A stretch of DNA of 64,000 nt from Hydractinia symbiolongicarpus (lineage: Eukaryota > Cnidaria > Hydrozoa > Anthoathecata > Hydractiniidae). The translations under genes and the position numbers were made by a program. The notes below the pieces were generated by a model. That model was not told where the DNA came from. It saw nothing but the letters and a program-made list of their open reading frames with translations, and did not search any database. The DNA lies in the NCBI RefSeq assembly GCF_029227915.1, contig NC_079876.1:4280001-4344000 (forward strand), in the 5' to 3' direction. Below, piece after piece: positions 27,337 to 37,671 of the stretch; position 1 is the stretch's first letter, and each line of letters starts with the position of its first letter.

Positions 27337-29005
27337 ATGGATTTTAATGAAGATTTAAGTATATTTTTTACGGATAATGATACTGCCCTTGAGCCTAGCT
27401 TTTCTCAAAGCTCTAGCACGGTATCAAGGCCAGTTTTCAGAGAAATTTCAAATCAGGAAATTGAAAGAGACGAAGAAGAGGAACTGACCTGTAGTATAAA
27501 AGAATGGTCCAAAGACTTATCTCTTTTGCCTGCCATTTCTCATAAAAAACTACAAAAGTATATGGTAGAAGATACTTTAGAAGTGGATAATAAATCTAGA
27601 GGTGCAATTAAGCACAAAATTCTGGGATACAGGTTATTTAAAGAGCATTTCGTGAAGAAGGTCAGAGTAAAACCAAATATTGTTGCAAATACAAGTTTGT
27701 TTATTGTTAAATGCCTGGTAACAGCCTCCATGAAGAAAATTCAATACAGCGTGTACATTCACCTTTGTCAATAATCTGGAGATGTTTTATATGCTAAATG
27801 CAACTGCAAAGCTGGAGCAGGGGGTTGTTGTAAGCATGTCGCTGCAGTCCTTTACCAGCTTGTAGATTACAGGGAACTAGAACTGAAAAGTGTTCCTGAT
27901 GATAAAGTATGTACAGATGTTTTGCAACAGTGGCATGTACCTGGTGAAGCTGCGAACCCTGAGGCTATTTTATTTTCAAACTTGCAGTTTGAAAAGGCTG
28001 ATTTTGAAAAGGACAAAAATAAAAGTCGCAAAAGACCAATAGTTACTGGTGACCGAAAGCACTGTTCGACACCGTTATTTGCAAGAGAACCGTCAAGTGA
28101 AAAAGTGAAGCAGCTTAGTGGGAACTTATTAAAACTTAAACAAGGAGTAACAATGGCTACTTTGCTACAAGGAAATGACTATGAGCCTTGCTCTTTTTTC
28201 ACAACATCTGTGACAAACTGTGAGATGGAAGCAGAGGAAAATGCACCAGTTAGAAAACATATTAATGAACTCATTGAAAACTTTAATTTTGATATTGAAA
28301 GTACCCTGCTGACAGAGCTTAATCTTAATTTCGTGAAAAATCATTTGAGTGTAACATGCAAAGAAATTAAGAATATTGAAGAGAAAACGATAAAGCAATC
28401 TAATAGCAAAGCGTGGTTTGCAGAACGAAAAAAAAGGTTAACTGCATCTAATTTTGGAAGTGTAATAAACAGGCGTAAAGGGGTCTTTCCAACTTCATTG
28501 TTGAAAAAGATTTTGTGTCAAAATAAGTCTTTTTTTTCAGAAGCCTGTAATTATGGAATTTCTACGGAAAGTATTGCAGTAAAAAAAATATGAATTAGCA
28601 AAAGAAGTTACTGTGGAAAAATGTGGTTTTTTTATAAATCCTAAATGGCCTTGGTTGGGTTGCAGTCCAGATGGAATTGTTACCGAAACAAAAGCAATTG
28701 AAGTTAAATGCCCTTTTTTAAAAAAAGATTTGACGATCGAAGAAGCATGTGGCGACAAAAGTTTTTTTTTGCAAATGTGTGATGAAGAACCCAAACTTAA
28801 ACGGAGTCACATATATTATTTTCAGTGCCAAGGTGTCATGGCAGTAACTGGAATTAGTGAATTGGATTTTATAGTTTATACTGAAAAATTTATGCACATT
28901 GAAACTTTAAAGTTTGAGAGTGAAAAATGGAACACGAATTGGTTACCATGTCTGACAAAATTTTATTTTGACTTTATGTCCAACGAAATATTTAAAGATA
29001 CATAG
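27337..29005 (+). pseudogene. SWIM zinc-finger / YqaJ-like exonuclease gene of the transposon, disrupted
   Basis: The frame opens at ATG 27337 (MDFNEDLSIFF) and has an acidic, low-complexity N-terminus. A conserved stretch, GYRLFKEHFVKKVRV, follows. Translation stops at TAA 27772-27774, but the same frame continues into a SWIM zinc finger. The pattern there is C-x-C-x7-C-x-H, with ligands at codons 27799, 27805, 27829 and 27835, so the stop is a premature nonsense codon. A long linker leads to a YqaJ (lambda-exonuclease/PD-(D/E)XK) domain starting AWFAERKKRLTASNFG near 28411. At 28581-28588 a run of eight A shifts the frame, giving TGA at 28591. The +2 frame carries the rest of the domain: LGCSPDGIV (Asp codon 28670), IEVKC (Glu 28700, Lys 28706) and YYFQCQGVMAVTG, ending at 29005. 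The catalytic Asp, Glu-x-Lys and Gln residues are all present. YqaJ proteins are recombination-type exonucleases; the role of this one in transposition is not established. It is convergent with the transposase gene. Confidence 0.88.
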
Positions 29006-29050
29006 CATATATATTTTTATATACATTTTATATTCGTATATATATATTGT
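29006..29050. other. 45-bp A+T-rich spacer between convergent stop codons
   Basis: Consists mainly of alternating A and T (TATATATATTG-like runs). Both genes of the transposon end here tail to tail, so it must hold or adjoin the 3' ends of both transcripts. Confidence 0.7.
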
Positions 29051-29055
29051 TTATT
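29050..29055 (-). terminator. Possible polyadenylation signal AATAAA overlapping the transposase stop codon
   Basis: On the minus strand the end of the gene reads GAGGAATAAACA, so AATAAA overlaps the TAA stop. An overlapping signal would make a very short 3' untranslated region. No equally clean AATAAA follows the + strand gene. A six-base motif in A+T-rich DNA can arise by chance. Confidence 0.4.
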
Positions 29056-30223
29056 CCTCATTCTGTGCTATAAGTGGTGGAAGAAAATTGACTAAATAAC
29101 AGCAAATTACCCAGACTTTATTTAAATCAGGTGCCATTGACAATGGAAATATTGACTGTAAAATTCTAAAGTTTTTAACTCGATTAATTGCTCTCTCCAC
29201 ATGAACTCTTACAGAAGCAATTCTTCTAGTTTCAAGTTCTTCTCCCAAATGTAGTTGTGTTTTACCTTTTAGAAACGCAGGTATATTAAGAGTAACTCCA
29301 TCAGGTAAATCCTCTTCAATATCGAATCCTCGATCAGCCATTAACGAGTCACCATGTTCTAATAAATTTAAAATTCCACTGTGTCGAGTAATTTTTTGGT
29401 CACTACTTCTTCCAGCATATAAATCAGATACGAATGTAACTGCTCCACTTGGTGCAATCCCTACCAATCCTTTAGCAGTGTTGTGATGTTTATAGCTGGA
29501 AAAAGTAGCTGATTGGCTGCGGTATGAAGAAGGCATCTCTGTAAATATTTCTGTACAGTCTATTATAACATGTGTTGTGGGATATAAATCTTTAAAACAT
29601 TTTGGCATTGTCTCTGCTACTGTTTTTTTTGAAGCCCATATAGGAAGTACTCTCAGTTGAGTGTGCAAAAAGTCTATCCAAGTAATGAATATTCGACTTA
29701 CATTACTAGTCGACATGTTAAATCGTATTGCCATGTCTTCAATAGGAAATCCACAGCGAAGTCTAATAAGAATCATAAAAAATTCTGTTTCAGCTGTTGT
29801 AGCTCTGGATCGCCCACGTTTACCATTATAGGTTTTTGTGTTTGCAATGTTAGTATTTGATCCCCAGTATATTAGAGAGTCAGCAGCTGGTTGTAAATAT
29901 TCAAGTACAAGTTTAAACATTTCGTAGCTTTCAAAACCAGTGTAAAATTTAAAATGTGCAGTGTTGTATTTAAATCTGTCCACTGTAAATTTATTTTCAT
30001 CAACTTCTGTTTGTAAAGAATTTATCTCTGCTAATAATGAGTTTTCTTTTTTTGTTATTTCAACTTTCATATTAGCTATGGTGGCTTCCAATTTTTGAAT
30101 CTCTTGCTGTAATGCCTCTTCTACAGTCAGCTCAGGATCTTTAGGTTTTTCAGGGGAAGGTAGCTTTCTTTTTAAACCAAGACTAGTCATGGTGTTTCTT
30201 TTTTTAACCGGTGTAGGTGCCAT
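29051..30223 (-). CDS. DDE_Tnp_4 (PIF/Harbinger/ISL2EU-type) transposase, 390 codons from first ATG
   Basis: Cuts and joins the ends of the host transposon. From the ATG at 30223 the order is a basic N-terminus (residues 1-30), a heptad-rich coiled coil (about 34-76), and a helix-turn-helix (about 140-185, including STSNVSRIFITW) of the kind found before DDE_Tnp_4 domains. The RNase H-fold catalytic core follows. Its acidic triad is visible as IIDCTE (D222), MADRGFD (D297) and HVERAINRVK (E343), with the expected spacing, and KGLVGIAPSG marks a core strand. The frame is open upstream of this ATG into PTIVPKT, which matches the end of a THAP domain encoded in the next frame (30187-30648). The natural protein is thus probably a THAP-DDE fusion of about 530 residues, now split by a one-base frame break near 30244. 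The stop lies 45 bp from the end of the convergent nuclease gene. Confidence 0.9.
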   Translation of the reverse strand: MAPTPVKKRNTMTSLGLKRKLPSPEKPKDPELTVEEALQQEIQKLEATIANMKVEITKKENSLLAEINSLQTEVDENKFTVDRFKYNTAHFKFYTGFESYEMFKLVLEYLQPAADSLIYWGSNTNIANTKTYNGKRGRSRATTAETEFFMILIRLRCGFPIEDMAIRFNMSTSNVSRIFITWIDFLHTQLRVLPIWASKKTVAETMPKCFKDLYPTTHVIIDCTEIFTEMPSSYRSQSATFSSYKHHNTAKGLVGIAPSGAVTFVSDLYAGRSSDQKITRHSGILNLLEHGDSLMADRGFDIEEDLPDGVTLNIPAFLKGKTQLHLGEELETRRIASVRVHVERAINRVKNFRILQSIFPLSMAPDLNKVWVICCYLVNFLPPLIAQNEE

Positions 30224-30648
30224 AGTTTTTGGTACAATCGTTGGATATTGTTCATGTACGTTTTTTTACCACCTTCAAAATGAGCAGAGCATACTCTATG
30301 GCCTGATGTTGGTTTAAAGTTTTTTCTACTTATTTTTGAAAGCCAAGTCTTTCTTAAACCTTCATCTTTTGGAATGACGTAAAACGACAATTCTCTGTTT
30401 CTTTTTGAGTTGTTGTAACATAAAGGTACACAACATGTAAATCCTCCCCCAGCTGCAGCGTTTGTTGTTGAAGTTCCTGGCAAATTCCCAATGTTTGTAG
30501 CATTCTCTACGGTGAAATCTGTAGATAAATTGTCTAAGGAAACTTCGATGTTGTTTGGTGAAGTAAAGCTTTGAAAAAAGCTGTTTTTAGGTGTTGAACA
30601 AGCTGATAAAATATCTGTATTAAGTGTTTTTTCTCCTGACGCCTCCAT
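30187..30648 (-). pseudogene. THAP zinc-finger N-terminal part of the transposase, frame broken near 30244
   Basis: Starts at ATG 30648, about 25 bp inside the right terminal repeat. Residues 1-65 are a polar, Ser/Thr/Asn-rich leader. Residues 70-135 form a C2CH THAP DNA-binding domain: CCVPLC (ligands C72 or C73 and C77), FYVIP, W102, the KPT proline, and the HRVCSAHF pair C120/H123. After TYMNNI (residue 135) the reading frame leaves the family pattern. The next frame supplies PTIVPKT, the usual proline-containing end of a THAP domain, then the 390-codon transposase. The two frames overlap at 30187-30223. Either a one-base deletion around 30241-30250 or a -1 ribosomal shift would explain this. 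No classical slippery heptamer sits exactly at the junction, so I favour mutation or sequencing error. The domain would bind the transposon ends. Confidence 0.85.
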
Positions 30649-30673
30649 GATTGTTTATGTTTTTGACTACATT

Positions 30674-30715
30674 TACCACAATGCATTGCGAAAACTCTCT
30701 TTTATGGGAACGGTG
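30674..30715 (-). repeat. Right terminal inverted repeat (42 bp)
   Basis: The reverse complement begins CACCGTTCCCATAAAAGAG and ends CGCAATGCATTGTGGTA, mirroring the left terminus with 33 of 42 positions identical. It carries the same palindrome CAATGCATTG (30679-30688). The transposase start codon lies about 25 bp inside it, so the promoter of that gene probably overlaps this repeat. Confidence 0.93.
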
Positions 30716-30719
30716 AATT
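30716..30719. repeat. Right target-site duplication AATT of the DNA transposon
   Basis: AATT directly right of the terminal GGTG. It is followed by GTCTCACTTATAAAATT, which resumes the satellite monomer exactly where the left flank broke off. Confidence 0.75.
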
Positions 30720-30950
30720 GTCTCACTTATAAAATTTATCAGGTCACAGTCCAAAGTTAGTTCAATTAAGTCCCACAGTCAATCGTTTCATTGTTAAAAG
30801 CGATGCAATCTAGTAATATGAGAAAAATATCGCTAAATACATGTTGGTACGAGTATGTGACGCAACCGTTGTAACTGAAGCGGATTGATACCGTTAGAAA
30901 GTCAATGAAATGTAGTTTTTGAAACTGTCGCTATTTCTTCAGCGCGCGAT

Positions 30951-31091
30951 AACGGATAGGATTGGTCCCACAGTAAAGAATGATACGGTACGAATTTGTT
31001 ACCCAACCGTTGTAACTCAAACGGACTGACACTGTTAGAAAGTCAATGAAATGTAGTTTTTGATACTGTCTCAATTTCTTCAGCGCAGGAT
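30951..31091 (+). repeat. Short satellite monomer variant (about 141 bp), representative of at least 11 copies
   Basis: Here the spacing between successive AACGG(A/C)TAGG landmarks is about 141 bp instead of 372 bp. The sequence jumps from CAGTAAAGAATGA directly to TACGGTACGAAT, omitting about 231 bp. The same junction appears at about 17292, 18552, 21303, 24058, 25690, 30979, 31868, 33128, 34012, 43143 and 46266. A common breakpoint means one ancestral deletion copied by later array expansion. It accounts for the non-integer multiples of 372 bp seen as duplication offsets (884, 1260, 1635 and about 3120 bp). Confidence 0.85.
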
Positions 31092-31439
31092 AACGGCTAG
31101 GATTGGTCCCACAGTAAAAAATGACTAATTTTTCTAAATTTTTAAATAAAGCGCTACCAAAGCTCCCAGTGTATTCGCTGAGTTCCGGCAATCATGTCAA
31201 ATTAAGAAGAATGTTTTTTCTTGGAATCCAATTGTCTCACTTATAAGATTTATAAGGTCACAGCTCAAAATCAGTTCCAATTAAGTCCCACAGTCAATCG
31301 TTTCACTGTTAAAAGCGATACAACCTAGTATTACCGGAAAGATATCACGAAATACATTTTGGTACGAGTATGTGACGCAACCGTTGTAACTGAAGAGGAT
31401 TGATAGCGTTAGAAAGTCAATGAAATGTAGTTTTTGAAA

Positions 31440-34260
31440 CTGTCTCTATTTCTTCAGTGCGGGATAACGGCTAGGATTGGTCCCACAGTAAAAAATGACT
31501 TATTCATCTAAATTTTTAAATGAAGCGCTACACAGCGCCCAGTGTAATCGCTGAGTTCCGGCAATCATGTCAAATTAAGAAGAATGTTATTTCTTGGAGT
31601 CCAACTTTCTCACTTATAACATTTATAACGTCACAGTCCAAAATCAGTTCAATTTAATCCCACAGCCAATCATTTCACTGTTAAAAGCGATGCAACCTAA
31701 TAATATGAGGAAATTATTGCTAAATACATGTTGGTACGAATATATGACTCATCCGTTGTAACTCAAACGGACTGTAACCGTTAGAAAGTCAATGAAATGT
31801 AGTTTTTGAAACTGTCGCTATTTCTTCAGCGCGCGATAACGGATAGGATTGGTCCCACAGTAAAGAATGATACGGTACGAATTTGTGACCCAACTGTTGT
31901 AACTCAAACGGACTGACACTGTTAGAAAGTCAATGAAATGTAGTTTTTGATACTGTCTCAATTTCTTCAGCGCAGGATAACGGCTAGGATTGGTCCCACA
32001 GAAAAAAATGACTAATTTATTTAAATTTTTAAATGAAGCGCTATCAAAGCTCCCAGTGTTATCGCTGAGTTCCGGCAATCATGTCAAATTAAGAAGAATG
32101 ATTTTTCTTGGAATCCAATTGTCTCACTTATAACATTTATAAGGTCACAGCTCAAAATCAGTTTCAATTAAGTCCCACAGTCAATCGTTTCACTGTTAAA
32201 AGCGATACAACCTAGTATTACCGGAAAGATATCCCGAAATACATTTTGGTACTTGTATGTGACGCAACCGTTGTAACTGAAGAGGATTGATACCGTTAGA
32301 AAGTCAATGAAATGTAGTTTTTGAAACTGTCGCTATTTCTTCAGCGCGCGATAACGGCTAGGATTGGTCCAACAGTAAAAATGACTTAATTATCTAAATT
32401 TTAAAATGAAGTGCTACCACAGCGCCCAGTGTAATCGCTGAGTTCCGGCAATCACGTCAAATTAAGAAGAATGTTATTTCTTGGAGTCCAATTGTCTCAC
32501 TTATAACATTTATAAGGTCACAGCCCAATATCAGTTCAATTAAGTCCCACAGTCAATCGTTTCACTGTTGAAAGCGATACAACCTAGTATTACCGGAAAG
32601 ATATCACGAAATACATTTTGGTACGAGTATTTGACGCAATCGTTGTAACTGAAGAGGATTGATACCGTTAGAAAGTCAATGAAATCTAGTTTTTGAAACT
32701 GTCTCTATTTCTTCAGTGCCGGATAACGGCTAGGATTGGTCCCACAGTAAAAAATGACTTATTCATCTAATGTTTTAAATGAAGCGCTACACAGCGCCCA
32801 GTGTAATCGCTGAGTTCCGGCAATCATGTCAAATTAAGAAGAATGTTATTTCTTGGAGTCCAACTTTCTCACTTATAACATTTATAACGTCACAGTCCAA
32901 AATCAGTTCAATTTAATCCCACAGTCAATCATTTCACTGTTAAAAGTGATGTAACCAAATAATATGAGAAAATTATCGCTAAATACATGTTGGTACGAAT
33001 ATATGACTCATCCGTTGTAATTCAAACGGACTGTAACCGTTAGAGAGTCAATGAAATGTAGTTTTTGAAACTGTCGCTATTTCTTCAGCGCGCGATAACG
33101 GATAGGATTGGTCCCACAGTAAAGAATGATACGGTACGAATTTGTGACCCAACTGTTGTAACTCAAACGGACTGACACTGTTAGAAAGTCAATCAAATGT
33201 AGTTTTTGCTACTGTCTCAATTTCTTCAGCGCAGGATAACGGCTAGGATTGGTCCCACAGTAAAAAATGACTAATTTATCTAAATTTTTAAATGAAGCGC
33301 TACCAAAGCTCCCAGTGTAATCGCTGAGTTCCGGCAATCATGTCAAATTAAGAAGAATGTTTTTTCTTGGAATCCAATTGTCTCACTTATAACATTTATA
33401 AGGTCACAGCTCAAAATCAGTTCAATTAAGTCCCACAGTCAATCGTTTCACTGTTAAAAGCGATACAACCTAGTATTACCGGAAAGATATCACGAAATAC
33501 ATTTTGGTACGAGTATGTGACGCAACCGTTGTAACTGAAGAGGATTGATACCGTTAGAAAGTCAATGAAATGTAGTTTTTGAAACTGTCTCTATTTCTTC
33601 AGTGCGGTATAACGGCTAGGATTGGTCCCACAGTAAAAAATGACTTATTCATCTAAATTTTTAAATGAAGCGCTACACAGCGCCCAGTGTAATCGCTGAT
33701 TCCCGGCAATCATGTCAAATTAAGAAGAATGTTATTTCTTGGAGTCCAACTTTCGCACTTATAACATTTATAACGTCACAGTCCAAAATCAGTTCAATTT
33801 AATCCCACAGTCAATCATTTCACTGTAAAAAGCGATGCAACCTAATAATATGAGAAAATTATCGCTAAATACATGTTGGTACGAATATATGACTCATCCG
33901 TTGTAACTCAAACGGACTGTAACTGTTAGAAAGTCAATGAAATGTAGTTTTTGAAACTGTCGCTATTTCTTCAGCGCGCGATAACGGATAGGATTGGTCC
34001 CACAGTAAAGAATGATACGGTACGAATTTGTGACCCAACCGTTGTAACTCAAACGGACTGACACGGTTAGAAAGTCAATGAAATGTAGTTTTTGATACTG
34101 TCTCAATTTCTTCAGCGCAGGATAACGGCTAGGATTGGTCCCACAGTAAAAAATGACTAATTTATCTAATTTTTTAAATGAAGCGCTACCAAAGCTCCCA
34201 GTGTAATCGCTGAGTTCCGGCAATCATGTCAAACTAAGAAGAATGTTTTTTCTTGGAATC
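31440..34260 (+). repeat. Satellite units of 1260 and 884 bp repeated in tandem
   Basis: The marker CTTCAGTGC(G/C)GG(A/T)TAAC occurs at about 31457, 32717 and 33601. The short-monomer junction occurs at 31868, 33128 and 34012. The offsets of 1260 and 884 bp equal three and two full monomers plus one short one. The CGCTACACAGCGCCC variant (a two-base loss) is also shared by all three units. Confidence 0.8.
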
Positions 34261-37200
34261 CAATTGTCTCACTTATAACATTTATAAGGTCACAGCTCAA
34301 AATCAGTTTCAATTAAGTCCCACAGTCAATCGTTTCACTGTTAAAAGCGATACAACCTAGTATTACAGGAAAGATTTCACGAAATACATTTTGGTACGAA
34401 TATGTGACGCAACCGTTGTAACTGAAGAGGATTGATACCGCTAGAAAGTCAATGAAATGTAGTTTTTGAAACTGTCGCTATTTCTTCAGCGCGCGATAAC
34501 GGCTAGGATTGGTCCAACAGTAAAAATGACTTAATTATCTAAATTATAAAATGAAGTGCTACCACAGCGCCCAGTGTAATCGCTGAGTTCCGGCAATCAC
34601 GTCAAATTAAGAAGAATGTTATTTCTTGGAGTCCAATTGTCTCACTTACAACATTTATAAGGTCACAGCCCAATATCAGTTCAATTAAGTCCCACAGTCA
34701 ATCGTTTCACTGTTAAAAGCGATACAACCTAGTATTACCGGAAAGGTATCACGAAATACATTTTGGTAAGAATATGTGACTCAGCCGTTGTAACTCAAAC
34801 GGATTGATACTGTTAAAAAGTCAATGAAATGTACTTTTTGAAACTGTCGCTATTTCTTCAGAGCGGGATAACGGCTAGGATTGGTCCCACAGTAAGAAAT
34901 GACTTATTTATCTAAATTCTTAAATGAAGCGCTACCACAGCGCCCAGTGTAATCGCTGAGTTCCGGCAATCATGTCAAATTAAAAAGAATGTTATTTCTT
35001 GGAGTCCAATTGTCTCACTTATAACATTTATAAGGTCACAGTCAAAAATCAGTTCAATTTAATCCCACAGTCAATCGTTTCACTGATAAAAGCGATGAAA
35101 CCTATTAATATGAGAAAATTATCGCTAAATACATGTTGGTACGAATATGTGACTCATCCGTTGTAACTCAAACGGATTGATGCTGTTAGAAAGTCAATGA
35201 AATGTAGTTTTTGATACTGTCTCTATTTCTTCAGCGCGGGATAACGGCTAGGATTGGTCCCACAATACAAAATGACTTATTTATCTCAATTTTTAAATGA
35301 AGCGCTACCACAGCGACCAGTGTAATCGCTGAGTTCCGGCAATCATGTTAAATTAAGAAGAATGTTATTTCTTGTAGTCCAATTGTCTCACTTATAACGT
35401 TTATAAAGTCACAGTCCAAAATCAGTTTAATTAAGTCCCACAGTCAATCGTTTCACTGTTAAAAGCGATGCAACCTAGTAATGTTGGAAAAAAATCGCTA
35501 AATACATGTTGGTACGAGTAGGTGACGCAACCATTGTAACTGAAGCGGATTGATACCGTTAGAAAGTCAATGAAATGTAGTTTTTGAACCTGTCGCTATT
35601 TCTTCAGCGCGCGATAACGGCTAGGATTGGTCCCACAGTAAAAATAACTTAATTATCTAAATTTTTAAATGAAGTGCTACCACAGCGCCCAGTGTAATCG
35701 CTGAGTTCCGGCAATCACGTCAAATTAAGAAGAATGTTGTTTCTTGGAGAACCAATTTTCTCATTTATCACATTTATCAGGTCACAGTCCAAAGTTAGTT
35801 CAATTAAGTCACACAGTCAATCGTTTCACTGTTAAAAGCGATGCAACCTAGTAATATCAGAAAAATATCGCTAAATACATGTTGGTACGAATATGTGACC
35901 CAACCGTTGTAACTCACACGGACTGTAACCGTTAGAAAGTCAATGAAATGTAGCTTTTGAAACTGTCGCTATTTCTGCAGCGCGCGATAACAGATAGGAT
36001 TGGTCTTACAGTAAGAAATGACATATTTATCTAAATTTTTAAATAAAGTGCTACCACAGCGCCCAGTGTAATCGCTGAGTTCCGGCAATCATGTCAAATT
36101 AAAAAGAATGTTATTTCTTGGAGTCCAATTGTCTCACTTATAACATTTATAAGGTCACAGCCCAAAATCAGTTCCAATTACGTCCCACAGTCAATTGTTT
36201 CACTGTTGAAAGCGATGCAACCTAGTAATATCGGAAAGATATCACGAAATACATGTTGGTAAGAATATATGACTCAACCGTTGTAGCTCAAAGGGATTGA
36301 TGCTGTTAGAAAGTCAATGAAATGCACTTTTTGAAACCGTCTCTATTTCTTCAGCGCGCGATAACGGCTAGGATAGGTCCCACAGTAAAAATGACTTAAT
36401 TATCTAAATTTTTAAATTAAGTGCTACCAAAGCGCCCAGTGTAATCGCTGAGTTCCGGCAATCACGTCAAATTAAGAAGAATGTTATTTCTTGGAGTCCA
36501 ATTTTCTCATTTATCACATTTATCAGGTCACCGTCCAAAGTTAGTTCAATTAAGTGCCACAGTCAATCGTTTCACTGTTAAAAGCGATGCAACCTAGTAA
36601 TATCAGAAAAATATCGCTAAATACATGTTGGTACCAATATGTGACCCAACTGTTGTAACTCACACGGACTGTAACCGTTAGAAAGTCAATGAAATGTAGT
36701 TTTTGATACTGTCTCTATTTCTTCAGCGCGGGATAACGGCTAGGATTGGTCCCACAATACAAAATGACTTATTTATCTCAATTTTTAAATGAAGCGCTAC
36801 CACAGCGACCAGTGTAATCGCTGAGTTCCGGCAATCATGTTAAATTAAGAAGAATGTTATTTCTTGTAGTCCAATTGTCTCACTTATAACGTTTATAAAG
36901 TCACAGTCCAAAATCAGTTTAATTAAGTCCCACAGTCAATCGTTTCACTGTTAAAAGCGATGCAACCTAGTAATGTTGGAAAAAAATCGCTAAATACATG
37001 TTGGTACGAGTAGGTGACGCAACCATTGTAACTGAAGCGGATTGATACCGTTAGAAAGTCAATGAAATGTAGTTTTTGAACCTGTCGCTATTTCTTCAGC
37101 GCGCGATAACGGCTAGGATTGGTCCCACAGTAAAAATAACTTAATTATCTAAATTTTTAAATGAAGTGCTACCACAGCGCCCAGTGTAATCGCTGAGTTC

Positions 37201-37671
37201 CGGCAATCACGTCAAATTAAGAAGAATGTTGTTTCTTGGAGTCCAATTTTCTCATTTATCACATTTATCAGGTCACAGTCCAAAGTTAGTTCAATTAAGT
37301 CACACAGTCAATCGTTTCACTGTTAAAAGCGATGCAACCTAGTAATATCAGAAAAATATCGCTAAATACATGTTGGTACGAATATGTGACCCAACCGTTG
37401 TAACTCACACGGACTGTAACCGTTAGAAAGTCAATGAAATGTAGCTTTTGAAACTGTCGCTATTTCTTCAGCGCGCGATAACAGATAGGATTGGTCTTAC
37501 AGTAAGAAATGACATATTTATCTAAATTTTTAAATAAAGTGCTACCACAGCGCCCAGTGTAATCGCTGAGTTCCAGCAATCATGTCAAATTAAAAAGAAT
37601 GTTATTTCTTGGAGTCCAATTGTCTCACTTATAACATTTATAAGGTCACAGCCCAAAATCAGTTCCAATTA

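Larger units (their letters stand above)
27065..30715. mobile_element. ISL2EU/IS4EU-type DNA transposon (PIF/Harbinger-related), 3651 bp
   Basis: A complete cut-and-paste element inserted in a satellite monomer. Its ends are 42-bp terminal inverted repeats beginning CACCGTTCCCATAAA. AATT is present on both sides, while the uninterrupted satellite has a single AATT at this point (CCAATTGTCTC). Inside are two convergent genes whose stop codons are 45 bp apart: a + strand SWIM/YqaJ nuclease gene and a - strand THAP plus DDE transposase gene. A DDE_Tnp_4 transposase paired with a YqaJ nuclease is the hallmark of the ISL2EU (IS4EU) group as I know it. Both genes carry frame-disrupting changes, so this copy is probably not autonomous now. 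It could still move if a related source supplied the proteins, because the ends look intact. Confidence 0.9.

Noticed and set aside
27540-28794. Antisense open frames at 27540-27731, 28165-28398 and 28537-28794
   Set aside because: Shadows of the SWIM/YqaJ gene on the opposite strand; the sense frame has recognisable domains and these do not.
29657-29860. 67-codon + strand frame opposite the transposase
   Set aside because: Shadow of the transposase core; no independent support.
30187-30648. THAP open frame as a separate host gene
   Set aside because: It lies inside the transposon ends and ends mid-domain, with the remainder of the domain encoded just ahead of the transposase in the adjacent frame.
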